A stretch of 64,000 nt of DNA, taken from Candidatus Kosakonia sp. 282A-S69 (GTDB lineage: Bacteria > Pseudomonadota > Gammaproteobacteria > Enterobacterales > Enterobacteriaceae). Of this stretch, positions 1 through 7,892 are shown in pieces; positions within the stretch are counted from its first letter, which is position 1, and every line of letters begins with the position of its first letter. Under the pieces are notes generated by a model, which saw only the letters and a program-made list of their open reading frames with translations, did not search any database and was not told the origin of the DNA. The DNA lies in NCBI RefSeq assembly GCF_029433855.1, contig NZ_JAROAU010000003.1, positions 1,934,584 to 1,998,583 of the forward strand. The letters are read 5' to 3'. Position numbers and translations under genes: made by a program.

Positions 1-354
1 GGCGTAAGTGACGCAGGCATAGATGATTTTCGCCGTGGCGCCTGCGTCAGGCACATAGAAGGTGATGACGCAGCTGACGCCGAAGGGAATGGCAAACCAG
101 AGCAGCCAGGGGCGAAAACGGCCGTGCCGGGTTTGCGTGCGATCCACCAGCGCGCCGATGCAGGGATCGATAAACGCATCAATAACGCGAACGACTAAAA
201 ACATGGTACCCATAATGGCGGCGGGTAAACCAAAAACATCGGTATAAAAATAGGCGAGAAATAGCGTCGCCGTTTGCCACACCAGGGCGCTTGCCATATC
301 GCCGAGGCCGTAGCCTATTTTGTCTTTCGTACGCAGGACAGAGGAAATTGTCAT
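1..354 (-). CDS. GPH-family sugar:cation symporter, N-terminal part
   Basis: The gene starts at 354 and runs leftward off the window, so only the first 118 residues are visible. They begin MTISSVLRTKDKIGYGLGDM and include the GPH (glycoside-pentoside-hexuronide) signature: D-x3-DP-x2-G-x2-VDRT-x4-GRFRPW at about residues 64-88. Three to four hydrophobic membrane segments are visible. The family imports glycosides, pentosides or hexuronides with a cation across the inner membrane. The substrate cannot be read from this part; YicJ, YagG, UidB and MelB are relatives. It is the left chromosomal flank of the prophage. About 180 bases separate it from attL, and I see no clear regulatory site there. 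Confidence 0.85.
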   Translation of the reverse strand, partial: MTISSVLRTKDKIGYGLGDMASALVWQTATLFLAYFYTDVFGLPAAIMGTMFLVVRVIDAFIDPCIGALVDRTQTRHGRFRPWLLWFAIPFGVSCVITFYVPDAGATAKIIYACVTYA

Positions 355-534
355 TTTTATTAGCCTTGTGAGGTGAAAAATTATTTCATCCTGATGCGTT
401 ATTTCTTATCGCACCGCTCACTACAGGCTCAAGTATTAGAAGAAGGCAGCATTGGAACAATTGCAATAATTGCCAGGCTTTTTACGTTTTTTAGTTATTG
501 TGATCGGCCACATATTCGCGGCTGAAATAAAAAA

Positions 535-553
535 ATCCCCGACATTGTGTCGG
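535..553. repeat. attL core
   Basis: ATCCCCGACATTGTGTCGG, identical to 40185-40203. On its left the chromosome supplies seven A bases (529-535), which are the T-tract of the ppsA terminator read on the minus strand. To the right the sequence changes to phage sequence (CAGTGACATG...). The integrase gene starts 158 bases away. The interval 554-710 is AT-rich and probably holds integrase arm sites, including an imperfect inverted repeat ATACTG...CAGTAT at about 609-631. Confidence 0.9.
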
Positions 554-710
554 CAGTGACATGATTCCACCAAAAAACAAGATAAATAATATCAATAACA
601 TACAGACAATACTGACACTATGAACAGTATTTTTTTAGTGCATTTTTTCTCATTTAAGGCTAATTTTGTCTTTCCAGTCCCCCACCCAGCACCCCAGGAT
701 ATGATGAGAA

Positions 711-1802
711 ATGGCTTTTTACACTGTTGAAAAAAGAACCAAAGCAGATGGCACTATCCGCTATCGCTGCACAGTCGGGGTCAAGAGCGAAGGGAAATAT
801 ATATTTCGAGAAAGTAAAACATTTGGAAAGTTATCACTCGCGAAAGCTTGGGGGATTAACAGGGTTGCATTCATCGAAGCGAATGGACTTCCTGCTGATC
901 AAGATTCAGAAAAGACCACGCTAGGAGAACTGATCCAACTGTATATAAGTCATCCAAATATAAAGTACGGACGTTCAAAGGCTGATGTTTTGAGGCTTTT
1001 GGCAAAATCATCCATAGCCGCCATGCCGCTATCTGATTTATCAACTTCTGCGCTCATTGAGCACTGCGAGCATAGACGCGCAGGGGGCGCAGGAGCCGCA
1101 ACAGTTGCTCAGGATTTAGCATATATAGGCTCCGTTTTGAAAACTGCTAAGCCCATTTTTGGTATCGATGCAGATCTGCAAGCATATAGCCTGGCAAGGC
1201 AAAACCTTACACAGATGAATGTTATCGGCCCGACACAGAAGAGGAGTCGACGCCCCACACGCTCCGAATCTGATCAGATTCTTGCTGGCTTGAAGCAAAG
1301 AGAAAAGACTTCATACAAGAACACTCCTTTCTCTGATATTTTTTTATTTTCGATACTTACTTGCATGCGTATTGGGGAGGTTTGCAATATCTTGTGGGAT
1401 GATGTGGATATTGAGCAAAAAGCTGTTCTTGTGAGGGATAGGAAAGATCCTAGAAAAAAAGTCGGCAACCATATGCTGGTACCACTACTTGGAGACTCTT
1501 GGGACATACTGCAGAGGCAGCCAAGAACTTCAGATAGAGTTTTCCCTTTCAACAGTCGAAGTGTCACACAAACTTACCGCCAGGTAAGGGATGCTTTAGG
1601 CATTGAAGATTTGCGCTATCATGACCTACGAAGGGAAGGTGCCAGCAGACTATTCGAAGCTGGTTTCACTATCGAAGAAGTTGCGCAAGTCACCGGACAT
1701 AAATCTCTGAACATACTCTGGCAGGTTTATACTGAGCTTTTCCCCAAGTCTCTACACGACAGGCTAAACCAACTTATGAAAGAAAGACATGCCTCTGATT
1801 AA
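711..1802 (+). CDS. int: Tyrosine-recombinase phage integrase
   Basis: Site-specific recombinase of 363 residues that integrates and excises the prophage at the ppsA terminator. The N-terminal arm-binding region (YTVEKRTKADGTIRYRCTV) is followed by a SAM-like core-binding domain and the catalytic domain. All catalytic residues are visible: Arg in CMRIGE, Lys in RDRKDP, His-x-x-Arg in YHDLRREG, His in TGHKS, and the nucleophile Tyr in WQVYTELF near residue 344. The length is normal for the family. It lies next to attL and points inward, while the probable excisionase sits at the other end, so the two are adjacent across attP in the circular phage. The start codon follows an AGGA-like ribosome site. 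Confidence 0.95.
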   Translation: MAFYTVEKRTKADGTIRYRCTVGVKSEGKYIFRESKTFGKLSLAKAWGINRVAFIEANGLPADQDSEKTTLGELIQLYISHPNIKYGRSKADVLRLLAKSSIAAMPLSDLSTSALIEHCEHRRAGGAGAATVAQDLAYIGSVLKTAKPIFGIDADLQAYSLARQNLTQMNVIGPTQKRSRRPTRSESDQILAGLKQREKTSYKNTPFSDIFLFSILTCMRIGEVCNILWDDVDIEQKAVLVRDRKDPRKKVGNHMLVPLLGDSWDILQRQPRTSDRVFPFNSRSVTQTYRQVRDALGIEDLRYHDLRREGASRLFEAGFTIEEVAQVTGHKSLNILWQVYTELFPKSLHDRLNQLMKERHASD

Positions 1803-2054
1803 TGTATTTGCTGCCCCAGAAAATGGCTTATTTAAGAGGCGATTTCACCTCCAATGGTGCAATATGTAACTTAAATTGCGATAATCTGCGACGAACCGGC
1901 CACTTTTCTTTGCCCTTAGTCTAGCCTCAACTGACTAATATCCATACTGAATTTTACCGACACTAGGTCGCTTGTAATTGCAGTGCATATTTGATGACAG
2001 ATCATATTTATGATGGTTTAATTCAGTGATTACTATCTGTAAATAAGAGGAATT

Positions 2055-3416
2055 ATGGGTACGGAAATTTCACTTAAGGTTTCAGGTGCAACGCTCGACT
2101 GGAGTAAAAATAGCTTAGGTATTGATCATGGTGCATTGTTTCAATCGACCGATCATATAATGATACCTCAGCATGAACGCTATGGTTTGGAAGAAAACGC
2201 TGAAATTGATGAAGAAAGACGCCTTCAGTGGACTGTTCTTAGAAAGCCTCTTTCAGATGTAGCTGAACGCGTTGAATTACTTGGCTTTTCTCTTAATGCT
2301 ATTCGTGCGGAATATGAAAATCTTGTAAAGCATGAGACTAACCAAAGAAATGAGATGATTGAAGCCTTTCCCGATAATTGGGAACCATTAGAAAAGCTTT
2401 TTACTTTCGATGAGTTTCTAAATTTACTCAAGAGCTATAACCTGAGCGAGTTAGATGATAAAAGGTTAGACTTCGATTACACAAATAAAACAGAAAAAGA
2501 TAATTTCATCCTGAAGTTATTCCCTAGCGATATTTTAAAAAGAATTCCTCTTTATGATCCTTATAGTGATTTCTACTGGTCAGAAAAAACCGCGTTTTTC
2601 AGTGTAATAAACATACTTCATCCATACTCAATGATCAGACTTTTAAATGAAAACAAACATAATCTTAGTGAGCATGTCGAGTGGGACTATGGGGAGATAG
2701 TTGCTAATGGATGGGTTCATATTCATGAAATAAAGACTGAAATTGGCCGTGAAGATTCGTTTCTCATTGCAACTGAAGGTTCCTCTGACTCACATATACT
2801 ACAGAAGGCATTTAAGCTAATAAAGCCTAGCGTTAGTGACTTTTTTCGTTTCATCGATGTAAAATCCGGCCATCCATTCCCAGGCACTGGAGGATTATCA
2901 AAGTTTGCTGAGGGACTAGTAAAAATTGATATACAAAACCAAATTATTTTTGTGCTCGACAATGATAGTGAAGGGGTTGAAGCCTTCAATAAAATAATAA
3001 ATATGAAACTCCCTCATAACATGAGTTGCATGTGCCTTCCGGATCTAAATGAGTTTGAGAGTTTTCCTACTTGCGGCCCGGACGGCCAAACGCTATCTAA
3101 TATCAATAGAACTGCCGCCGCTATAGAATGTTACTTGGACTTAAATTATAGTCATTATGAGTCATACTTTGTTAGATGGACTAATTATAAAAAAGAGACA
3201 GGGTTATATCAAGGCGCACTTGAATACAAAGAGCATTATGCTAAAAAATTTCTTAATACATCAGAAGTTAAGCTTATTGAAACTAAATACGACACTTCCA
3301 AACTCGAGGCTTTGCTTAATGCGATAATTGATGCTTGTTCCAAGTTATCTGGAGCAATACGTATCGAAAAAATAAAGAGTCACTATCCAAATTTATGGAC
3401 TGAAGAAAAAGTTTAA
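2055..3416 (+). CDS. HEPN/Toprim-type putative defence protein
   Basis: A 453-residue protein preceded by a good ribosome site (AAGAGGAATT). The N-terminus (MGTEISLKVSGATLDWSKNS) resembles the HEPN/Toprim-associated N-terminal domain. A Toprim fold is indicated near residues 239-310 by an acidic motif (IATEGSSD) and a later VLDNDSEG strand, the usual Glu and DxD positions. Toprim domains cut or rejoin nucleic acids with metal ions, and OLD-type Toprim nucleases defend against phages. The gene is markedly more AT-rich than the phage structural genes. It stands alone between the integrase and a relic attachment site, a common place for lysogenic-conversion cargo. A role in phage exclusion is inference; the substrate is unknown. 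Confidence 0.7.
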   Translation: MGTEISLKVSGATLDWSKNSLGIDHGALFQSTDHIMIPQHERYGLEENAEIDEERRLQWTVLRKPLSDVAERVELLGFSLNAIRAEYENLVKHETNQRNEMIEAFPDNWEPLEKLFTFDEFLNLLKSYNLSELDDKRLDFDYTNKTEKDNFILKLFPSDILKRIPLYDPYSDFYWSEKTAFFSVINILHPYSMIRLLNENKHNLSEHVEWDYGEIVANGWVHIHEIKTEIGREDSFLIATEGSSDSHILQKAFKLIKPSVSDFFRFIDVKSGHPFPGTGGLSKFAEGLVKIDIQNQIIFVLDNDSEGVEAFNKIINMKLPHNMSCMCLPDLNEFESFPTCGPDGQTLSNINRTAAAIECYLDLNYSHYESYFVRWTNYKKETGLYQGALEYKEHYAKKFLNTSEVKLIETKYDTSKLEALLNAIIDACSKLSGAIRIEKIKSHYPNLWTEEKV

Positions 3417-3545
3417 TTCCATTTCAATATTTTTATTTTCAATGATCTGAAAATAATATTTGGAATCATGGCATTAAAATAATGAAGTTCGGCATATTGA
3501 ATGTTCTCGCCAAGCGTAAATCAGCATTTGTTTAGATTTCGGGTT

Positions 3546-3592
3546 TCATGGGGTGTCAGGGGTCGGAGGTTCAAATCCTCTCGTGCCGACCA
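3546..3592 (+). pseudogene. Relic 3' end of tRNA-Pro (proL-type), old attachment site
   Basis: This 47-nt stretch runs from the anticodon loop (TCATGGGGTGT) through the T arm (GGAGGTTCAAATCCTC) to the acceptor end and CCA (CGTGCCGACCA). It matches the 3' half of the E. coli proL tRNA (GGG anticodon) as I remember it, with one difference (A for G at 3558). The 5' half is absent, so it cannot be a working tRNA. Phages that integrate in tRNA genes carry exactly such 3' fragments as attP. It lies well inside the present prophage ends. Confidence 0.8.
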
Positions 3593-3608
3593 AAATTCCC
3601 CAATTAAA

Positions 3609-3633
3609 CCAGCCTCTTACGGCTGGTTTTTTT
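3609..3633 (+). terminator. Rho-independent terminator after the tRNA-Pro relic
   Basis: CCAGCC - loop TCTTAC - GGCTGG followed by seven T. It directly follows the tRNA relic and probably came with it. It could end rightward transcripts coming from the cargo gene, and it faces the convergent umuC gene. Confidence 0.8.
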
Positions 3634-3723
3634 ATTCCTGAAATTTGCCAAAGGTAAAACGAAGGTAAAATGAAGGTAAAACCCCTGTCATGATCTCCCT
3701 CATTTCAGCAGCGACTTCATTAG

Positions 3724-4989
3724 CTAAAACACCCGCGGCACATCCGTCAGTCGCGTTGTCCAGCGGGGCGACAGCATCTCCCGTTTCATCTGCCATTTCT
3801 TCTCGATCCCCTGCCCCGCAAAAAACAGCGTGCCCCGACCGTTCCGTTGATTCACTGAGTCCAGGATATCCATCAGCGCCTTGGCGTTTGCCCTTGGAGC
3901 GTTGTCGTCAAAGAGGTTTAGCTGCGCCACGCCCTGGCTAAAAAAGTCTCCCAGAAGGATCCCGCCTTTCTGGTACCGGTGACCATCTTTCCAGACCGCA
4001 TCAAGGCAACGCACAGCAGCGGCCACAATGTCGCGTGTGTCCTGCGTAGGGGTCAGGAGCTTTGTTCCGGCATGCTTGCCGTAATAGGGTTCATCAAGAG
4101 CAAAAGGCGAGGTTTTAACGAAGGCAGAGACGTAACGGCAGAACTGATGTTCTCCGCGCAGCTTCTCTGCCGCGCGCGTGGCATAACTCACTATGGCCTG
4201 GCGCATTTCCGTATAGTCGGTGACGCGCTGACCAAAAGACCGACTGCAGCAGATCTCCTGCTTCGCCGGCTGAAACTCATCGAACTCCAGGCAAGATTCA
4301 CCGCGCAGCTCGCGCACCGTTCTTTCCATCACCACGCTAAAGTGTTTGCGGATAAAGCGTATATCGGCATCTGCCAGCTGAAGCGCCGTTTTTATCCCCA
4401 TAGCCTCCAGCTTCTTGCTGATCCGCGACCCGATCCCCCATACTTCGTTGCAGGGCAGCAGCGCCATCAGCTTCCGCTGGCGGGAGATGTTTGATAAATC
4501 CACCACGCCGCCGGTTGCCTTCCATGTCTTCGCGGCGTGGTTCGCCAGCTTGGCAAGCGTCTTTGTAGGTGCGATGCCCACCCCCACATGTAACAGCGTG
4601 CGCTGATAGACCGTCTGCTTAATCTCCCGCCCGAAATCGCTCAAATCACGACAGTTCCGCACGCCGGTCAGATCGCAGAAAGCCTCGTCAATGCTGTAAA
4701 CCGATACGCGCGGGCATATCTCTTCCAGGGTCGACATCATCCTGTAGCTCATATCGCCATAGAGCTCGTAATTTGAACTAAAGCAGACAACGCCGTGGCG
4801 CCGGAAAAGGTCGGTATTCTTGAAAATTGGATCACCGGTTTTGATGCCCAGCTTTTTGGCAAGCGCTGACCGGGCGATCACGCAGCCATCATTGTTCGAA
4901 GCCACAACTACAGGCACCAGGTCAAGCTCAGGCCGGAAGGCTTGCTCACATGAAGCATAAAAGCTGTTTGCATCGACGAGGGCGAACAT
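3724..4989 (-). CDS. umuC: UmuC-like Y-family DNA polymerase
   Basis: Full-length (421 residues) catalytic subunit of an error-prone translesion polymerase (Pol V type). The palm-domain acidic residues are present in FALVDANSFYASCEQ at the N-terminus and YSIDEAF near residue 100. The little-finger and C-terminal regions follow. It is copied from the same transcript as the truncated umuD-like gene, one base downstream of it, under a LexA box. Phage-borne umuDC genes give lysogens mutagenic DNA-damage tolerance. The partner protein here lacks the self-cleavage residues, so the polymerase may depend on the host UmuD' or work differently. Confidence 0.92.
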   Translation of the reverse strand: MFALVDANSFYASCEQAFRPELDLVPVVVASNNDGCVIARSALAKKLGIKTGDPIFKNTDLFRRHGVVCFSSNYELYGDMSYRMMSTLEEICPRVSVYSIDEAFCDLTGVRNCRDLSDFGREIKQTVYQRTLLHVGVGIAPTKTLAKLANHAAKTWKATGGVVDLSNISRQRKLMALLPCNEVWGIGSRISKKLEAMGIKTALQLADADIRFIRKHFSVVMERTVRELRGESCLEFDEFQPAKQEICCSRSFGQRVTDYTEMRQAIVSYATRAAEKLRGEHQFCRYVSAFVKTSPFALDEPYYGKHAGTKLLTPTQDTRDIVAAAVRCLDAVWKDGHRYQKGGILLGDFFSQGVAQLNLFDDNAPRANAKALMDILDSVNQRNGRGTLFFAGQGIEKKWQMKREMLSPRWTTRLTDVPRVF

Positions 4990-4990
4990 C

Positions 4991-5275
4991 TCACATCACC
5001 GGATAGTCGTCGAATGCCGCGGGACGAATGATGTGCGTAACCACGCCAAGCATTTCCACGTCATCCAGGGCGTCGCCCTCAATCGCCTCCCCCTCTTCCG
5101 TGATCAACGACGTTCCGCATAACCGCGCGATCTGCCTGCGGCCCATGAAAGCTATCAGCAGCATAGAACCGGCGTCGGCTTCGGCACGTTGCTCCACAGC
5201 CAGAACGTCCGAGCCGATTTCTATGTACTGCGCTTGCGGTGACAGACCGCTGATGGAAAATAGAGGATGTGTCAT
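4991..5275 (-). CDS. umuD: Short UmuD-like protein lacking the protease active site
   Basis: A 94-residue protein, against 139 for E. coli UmuD. The N-terminal part (SPQAQYIE) aligns with the UmuD SPAADYVE region. The rest aligns with the C-terminal strands (LLIAFMGRRQIARL and MLGVVTHIIRP). About 30 residues between these blocks, including the catalytic Ser60 region of UmuD, are missing, and no clear catalytic Lys is seen. It therefore should not self-cleave. It is the first gene after a LexA box and sits immediately before umuC. It may be a pre-activated accessory subunit, a decoy or a decaying gene; which of these is unknown. Confidence 0.7.
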   Translation of the reverse strand: MTHPLFSISGLSPQAQYIEIGSDVLAVEQRAEADAGSMLLIAFMGRRQIARLCGTSLITEEGEAIEGDALDDVEMLGVVTHIIRPAAFDDYPVM

Positions 5276-5291
5276 AGTAGCCTCGCTTAAT

Positions 5292-5311
5292 TACTGTTTA
5301 AATATACAGTA
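5292..5311 (-). promoter_or_regulatory. LexA (SOS) box of the umuDC-like operon
   Basis: TACTGTTTAAATATACAGTA is a near-perfect SOS box (CTGT-N8-ACAG with flanking TA). On the minus strand a -35 (TTGATA, 5334-5329) is followed after 17 bases by TACTGT (5311-5306) as -10. The box therefore covers the promoter core. The operon should be repressed by LexA and induced by DNA damage, as is the phage itself. Confidence 0.92.
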
Positions 5312-5458
5312 TTCATAAGCGAGAGCGTTATCAAGGCGAAGCGGCAAGAAGATTTGTCAACGGCCTGAACCGCCGGGAATTTTTCTTAAGTTAAATCGTC
5401 TTTCGACTAAAATTAAAACAGCCCTGTAGCCTGCACCAGACAGGCGCGGAATGTAACT

Positions 5459-5480
5459 GCCCCGTCGCCGGGGCTTTTTT
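5459..5480 (+). terminator. Rightward terminator overlapping the tail-fibre stop
   Basis: GCCCCG - TCGC - CGGGGC followed by six T on the plus strand. The reverse strand lacks a T-tract. No rightward gene ends here, so it either ends an unannotated short rightward RNA starting in 5312-5458 or blocks antisense transcription into the tail operon. Confidence 0.65.
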
Positions 5481-6894
5481 ATTGCTCCTGCGAACCTGCA
5501 TTGCGCTGATTCCAGATGCTGGTTTCCGGCATATCAAGACGGACGTCGATCCAGCTAGTCGGGGGAACGTCAATCGCAGCACCTTTCTGCACTTCGATCT
5601 CCCCGCTTTCGGTAAGAACATACCGCCGCCTGTAAAGCCGAATCGTCAGGCCGCCGCTTTCGGTCTGCTCCGCCTCAACGATCCCCATATCACCCGATCC
5701 CTGCGGGTCGCGGGGCGGGAGCAGTTGCCAGCCGGATGAAGCAAGCCCTGACGAGCCCGTAAGCGTATACACTCCGGTGTCGAGCCGGGAGATGGTGATC
5801 CCTTCCGCTTCTCGGTTTGCTGTTCCGCACCCACACCACATAAAGCCATCGTCATCGACGTCAGCGCGCTGACATGCTTCCTGACTCTGTACGATGCGCG
5901 CCACCGGCGATGCGGCTTTAATGGTGCCATCACTGCCTTTGGTCGTGTTCGCCGTTCCGTATAAAATATTTTGCGCAAAAGACCATGAACCGCCGTTATC
6001 AACAGCCCCCCAGGAGATGAGCTCACCCGTCGAGTAATTCGACTGCAGAAGAGCGTGCAGGTTACCCGCATTAAAATATAAAGAGGGGTAGTACCGGACG
6101 ATCGCCCCTGCCTGAGCTGCCGTGAACTGATAACTCCCGAACCCGACAGACTTGAGCCAGTTGAAGATAGCTGTCGGGTTGTTCAGCGTCGTGTTTGCGT
6201 TACCCGGCTCTCTCTTGAGCACCGCGCCTGCTGCCAGCGCATCACCGAGAGACGCTGCCGCACCGATACCAAGGGCAGAGCGCGCTCCGGAAACACTGGT
6301 TGCGCCCGTACCGCCCTGCGCGATACTGAGAGCCGTGGTCAGTCCTGACAGACTGGTGATGTCTGAGTTAGCACCAGAGGATGCAGCAGATAATGCCAGG
6401 CGCGCATCAGCTTTATTCTTTGCGCCGGTGCCTCCCTGCTCCACGCTCAGGGCCGAGGTCAGACCGCTGAGTGAGGTGATATCGGAGTTAGCGCCTTTCT
6501 TCGCCAGTGACATCTGGCCAGGTACCGTGACCGCCTGCCCGTTGATGGTGATGGTCACATCTCCAGCACCATTCATCACGTCAGCAAAGCCGCCCATGTA
6601 ACGCTGGTACATCGTTAACGTTTCGGCGATGTCCTGTGCCAGACCGTCAACAGAAAGGCTGTCGCTCAGCAGAATGGCGAACTTTGTGCCGGCAGGAACG
6701 TCCGGGCTGGCCGCCGGGGTCACCGTGAGGCTGGTCGCGCTGTTGATTGCGGTGATCTGGAAAGCCTGTACCGGGGTGGTCAGTGCAAGCACCGTGCAGC
6801 CGTTACGAATGAGTGAGCCTGCCTGGGTGAAATTCGTGCCGGTGCCGGTCAGCGTGTTGCCGCTGACGGCGATAGAGCCTGTTGTATAAATCAT
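5479..6894 (-). CDS. Phage tail fibre protein
   Basis: A 471-residue side or tip fibre, last gene of the late operon. The N-terminal part (MIYTTGSIAVSGNTLTGTGT) is a short beta module common at the base of phage fibres. Residues 132-212 hold two copies of a 40-residue repeat with core GANSDITSLSGLTxALSxxQGGTGA. The middle (about 225-330) resembles a knob-type fibre domain and the C-terminus is probably the receptor-binding tip. No tail-fibre chaperone gene follows. Fibres of this kind decide host range by binding surface polysaccharide or protein; the receptor cannot be read. Confidence 0.85.
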   Translation of the reverse strand: MIYTTGSIAVSGNTLTGTGTNFTQAGSLIRNGCTVLALTTPVQAFQITAINSATSLTVTPAASPDVPAGTKFAILLSDSLSVDGLAQDIAETLTMYQRYMGGFADVMNGAGDVTITINGQAVTVPGQMSLAKKGANSDITSLSGLTSALSVEQGGTGAKNKADARLALSAASSGANSDITSLSGLTTALSIAQGGTGATSVSGARSALGIGAAASLGDALAAGAVLKREPGNANTTLNNPTAIFNWLKSVGFGSYQFTAAQAGAIVRYYPSLYFNAGNLHALLQSNYSTGELISWGAVDNGGSWSFAQNILYGTANTTKGSDGTIKAASPVARIVQSQEACQRADVDDDGFMWCGCGTANREAEGITISRLDTGVYTLTGSSGLASSGWQLLPPRDPQGSGDMGIVEAEQTESGGLTIRLYRRRYVLTESGEIEVQKGAAIDVPPTSWIDVRLDMPETSIWNQRNAGSQEQ

Positions 6895-6909
6895 TGCTGC
6901 TCCGGATAT

Positions 6910-6931
6910 AAAAAAACCGCCTAAGCGGTTT
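6910..6931 (-). terminator. Terminator-like hairpin between tail genes
   Basis: On the minus strand AAACCGC - TTAG - GCGGTTT leads into a T-tract. It lies just upstream of the tail-fibre start. Q-modified polymerase should pass it; it may reduce fibre expression relative to upstream genes. Confidence 0.7.
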
Positions 6932-6941
6932 AGTGAATTAA

Positions 6942-7892
6942 TTAATACATGGAGGGAATAACCGGCAGACTGATCGCGCTCATCCCGCTGCTGTCAAAAT
7001 CCCATTTTTGCCGTTCGTTTCGTGTAACAACGCGCCCCCGGCCGCCTTTGACACTTCCCCCGCTCATCATCAGCCCACGACCGCGCCCGACATTCCAGGA
7101 CGTTGAGTTTTCGGCTCTCCTGACCTCCCATCCATAACGACCTACAGGAACCATGCCCCCGACCGCCTGCCAGACAAGAGTGGGTGTAAAGAAACTCTTG
7201 ATAACGAAGGGCTTCCGGGTCGTTGAGAAGGTGCACTGCCCCTGAGGGTTGATGAAAGTCAGGCCCGGCCCCGGGACAGGTGCGTCATTGGAAAATATCG
7301 CGATGCGTGCGGTAACCGGGGCGGGTATATCTTCGTAGGCACCTGAATCAGACGAGCAATATAGTGTTCCGCCGATATTCTCCAGCACTGCAGTCGGGCT
7401 GTCCCACGAAGCGAAAACTATCCCGGTAACAGGCGGCGTCCATTCCCCGTTGATGGTTACCGTACCGTACCAGGTGCAGCTACCAAGATTCCCGTTCGTG
7501 GTCAGGGCAGTAAAATCTGTGGAGTCAGAAATCAGCAGGCCGCTGTTTCCTGACTGGCTTGCGGGTGTGATTCGCCATACCTGGCCGGGCCACTGGTAGG
7601 TGTCAGATGCCCCCTCCCTGTCTCCCTGAGAATTCATCGTCAGTGTCCCGCCGTTTTGCGTCACAGAAACCAGCCGTTGGGTGTAGGGAAAAAGCGCGGT
7701 GCCAAAATCAAAAATCCTGACGCTTTCGGTCGGGATGAAAACAGCTATGTCCCCGCTGTCATACCCGTCTATCGGCACAGATTTTCCCCAATAGCCCTGA
7801 GTCGTCGCCCGACAGAAAAACGGGGCCCGCAGCCCCGCCGTAATTTCCATCCGGTACCCGTCGTTAAAATCAATCAGTAAGCCTGACGGCAT
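6942..7892 (-). CDS. Uncharacterised phage tail-tip protein
   Basis: A 316-residue protein coded one base downstream of J and before the tail fibre. It has no signal peptide or membrane segment. Composition is Gly/Ser/Thr rich with many predicted beta strands, and a Gly/Arg-rich stretch lies near residues 268-292 (NVGRGRGLMMSGGSVKGGRG). Proteins of this kind occupy the same place in many lambdoid prophages of enterobacteria and have only a DUF label as far as I recall (possibly DUF6453). The location suggests a tail-tip or fibre-attachment role; this is inference from position only. Confidence 0.7.
   Translation of the reverse strand: MPSGLLIDFNDGYRMEITAGLRAPFFCRATTQGYWGKSVPIDGYDSGDIAVFIPTESVRIFDFGTALFPYTQRLVSVTQNGGTLTMNSQGDREGASDTYQWPGQVWRITPASQSGNSGLLISDSTDFTALTTNGNLGSCTWYGTVTINGEWTPPVTGIVFASWDSPTAVLENIGGTLYCSSDSGAYEDIPAPVTARIAIFSNDAPVPGPGLTFINPQGQCTFSTTRKPFVIKSFFTPTLVWQAVGGMVPVGRYGWEVRRAENSTSWNVGRGRGLMMSGGSVKGGRGRVVTRNERQKWDFDSSGMSAISLPVIPSMY

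Noticed and set aside
3546-3592. Functional tRNA-Pro gene
   Set aside because: The 5' half (acceptor strand and D arm) is missing.
3979-4494. Long plus-strand open frame opposite umuC
   Set aside because: umuC on the minus strand has all family motifs; this frame is a shadow of it with no ribosome site.
6300-6500. Recent duplication in the tail-fibre gene as a mobile repeat
   Set aside because: The two 40-residue units are protein repeats typical of fibre shafts and are diverged at DNA level.
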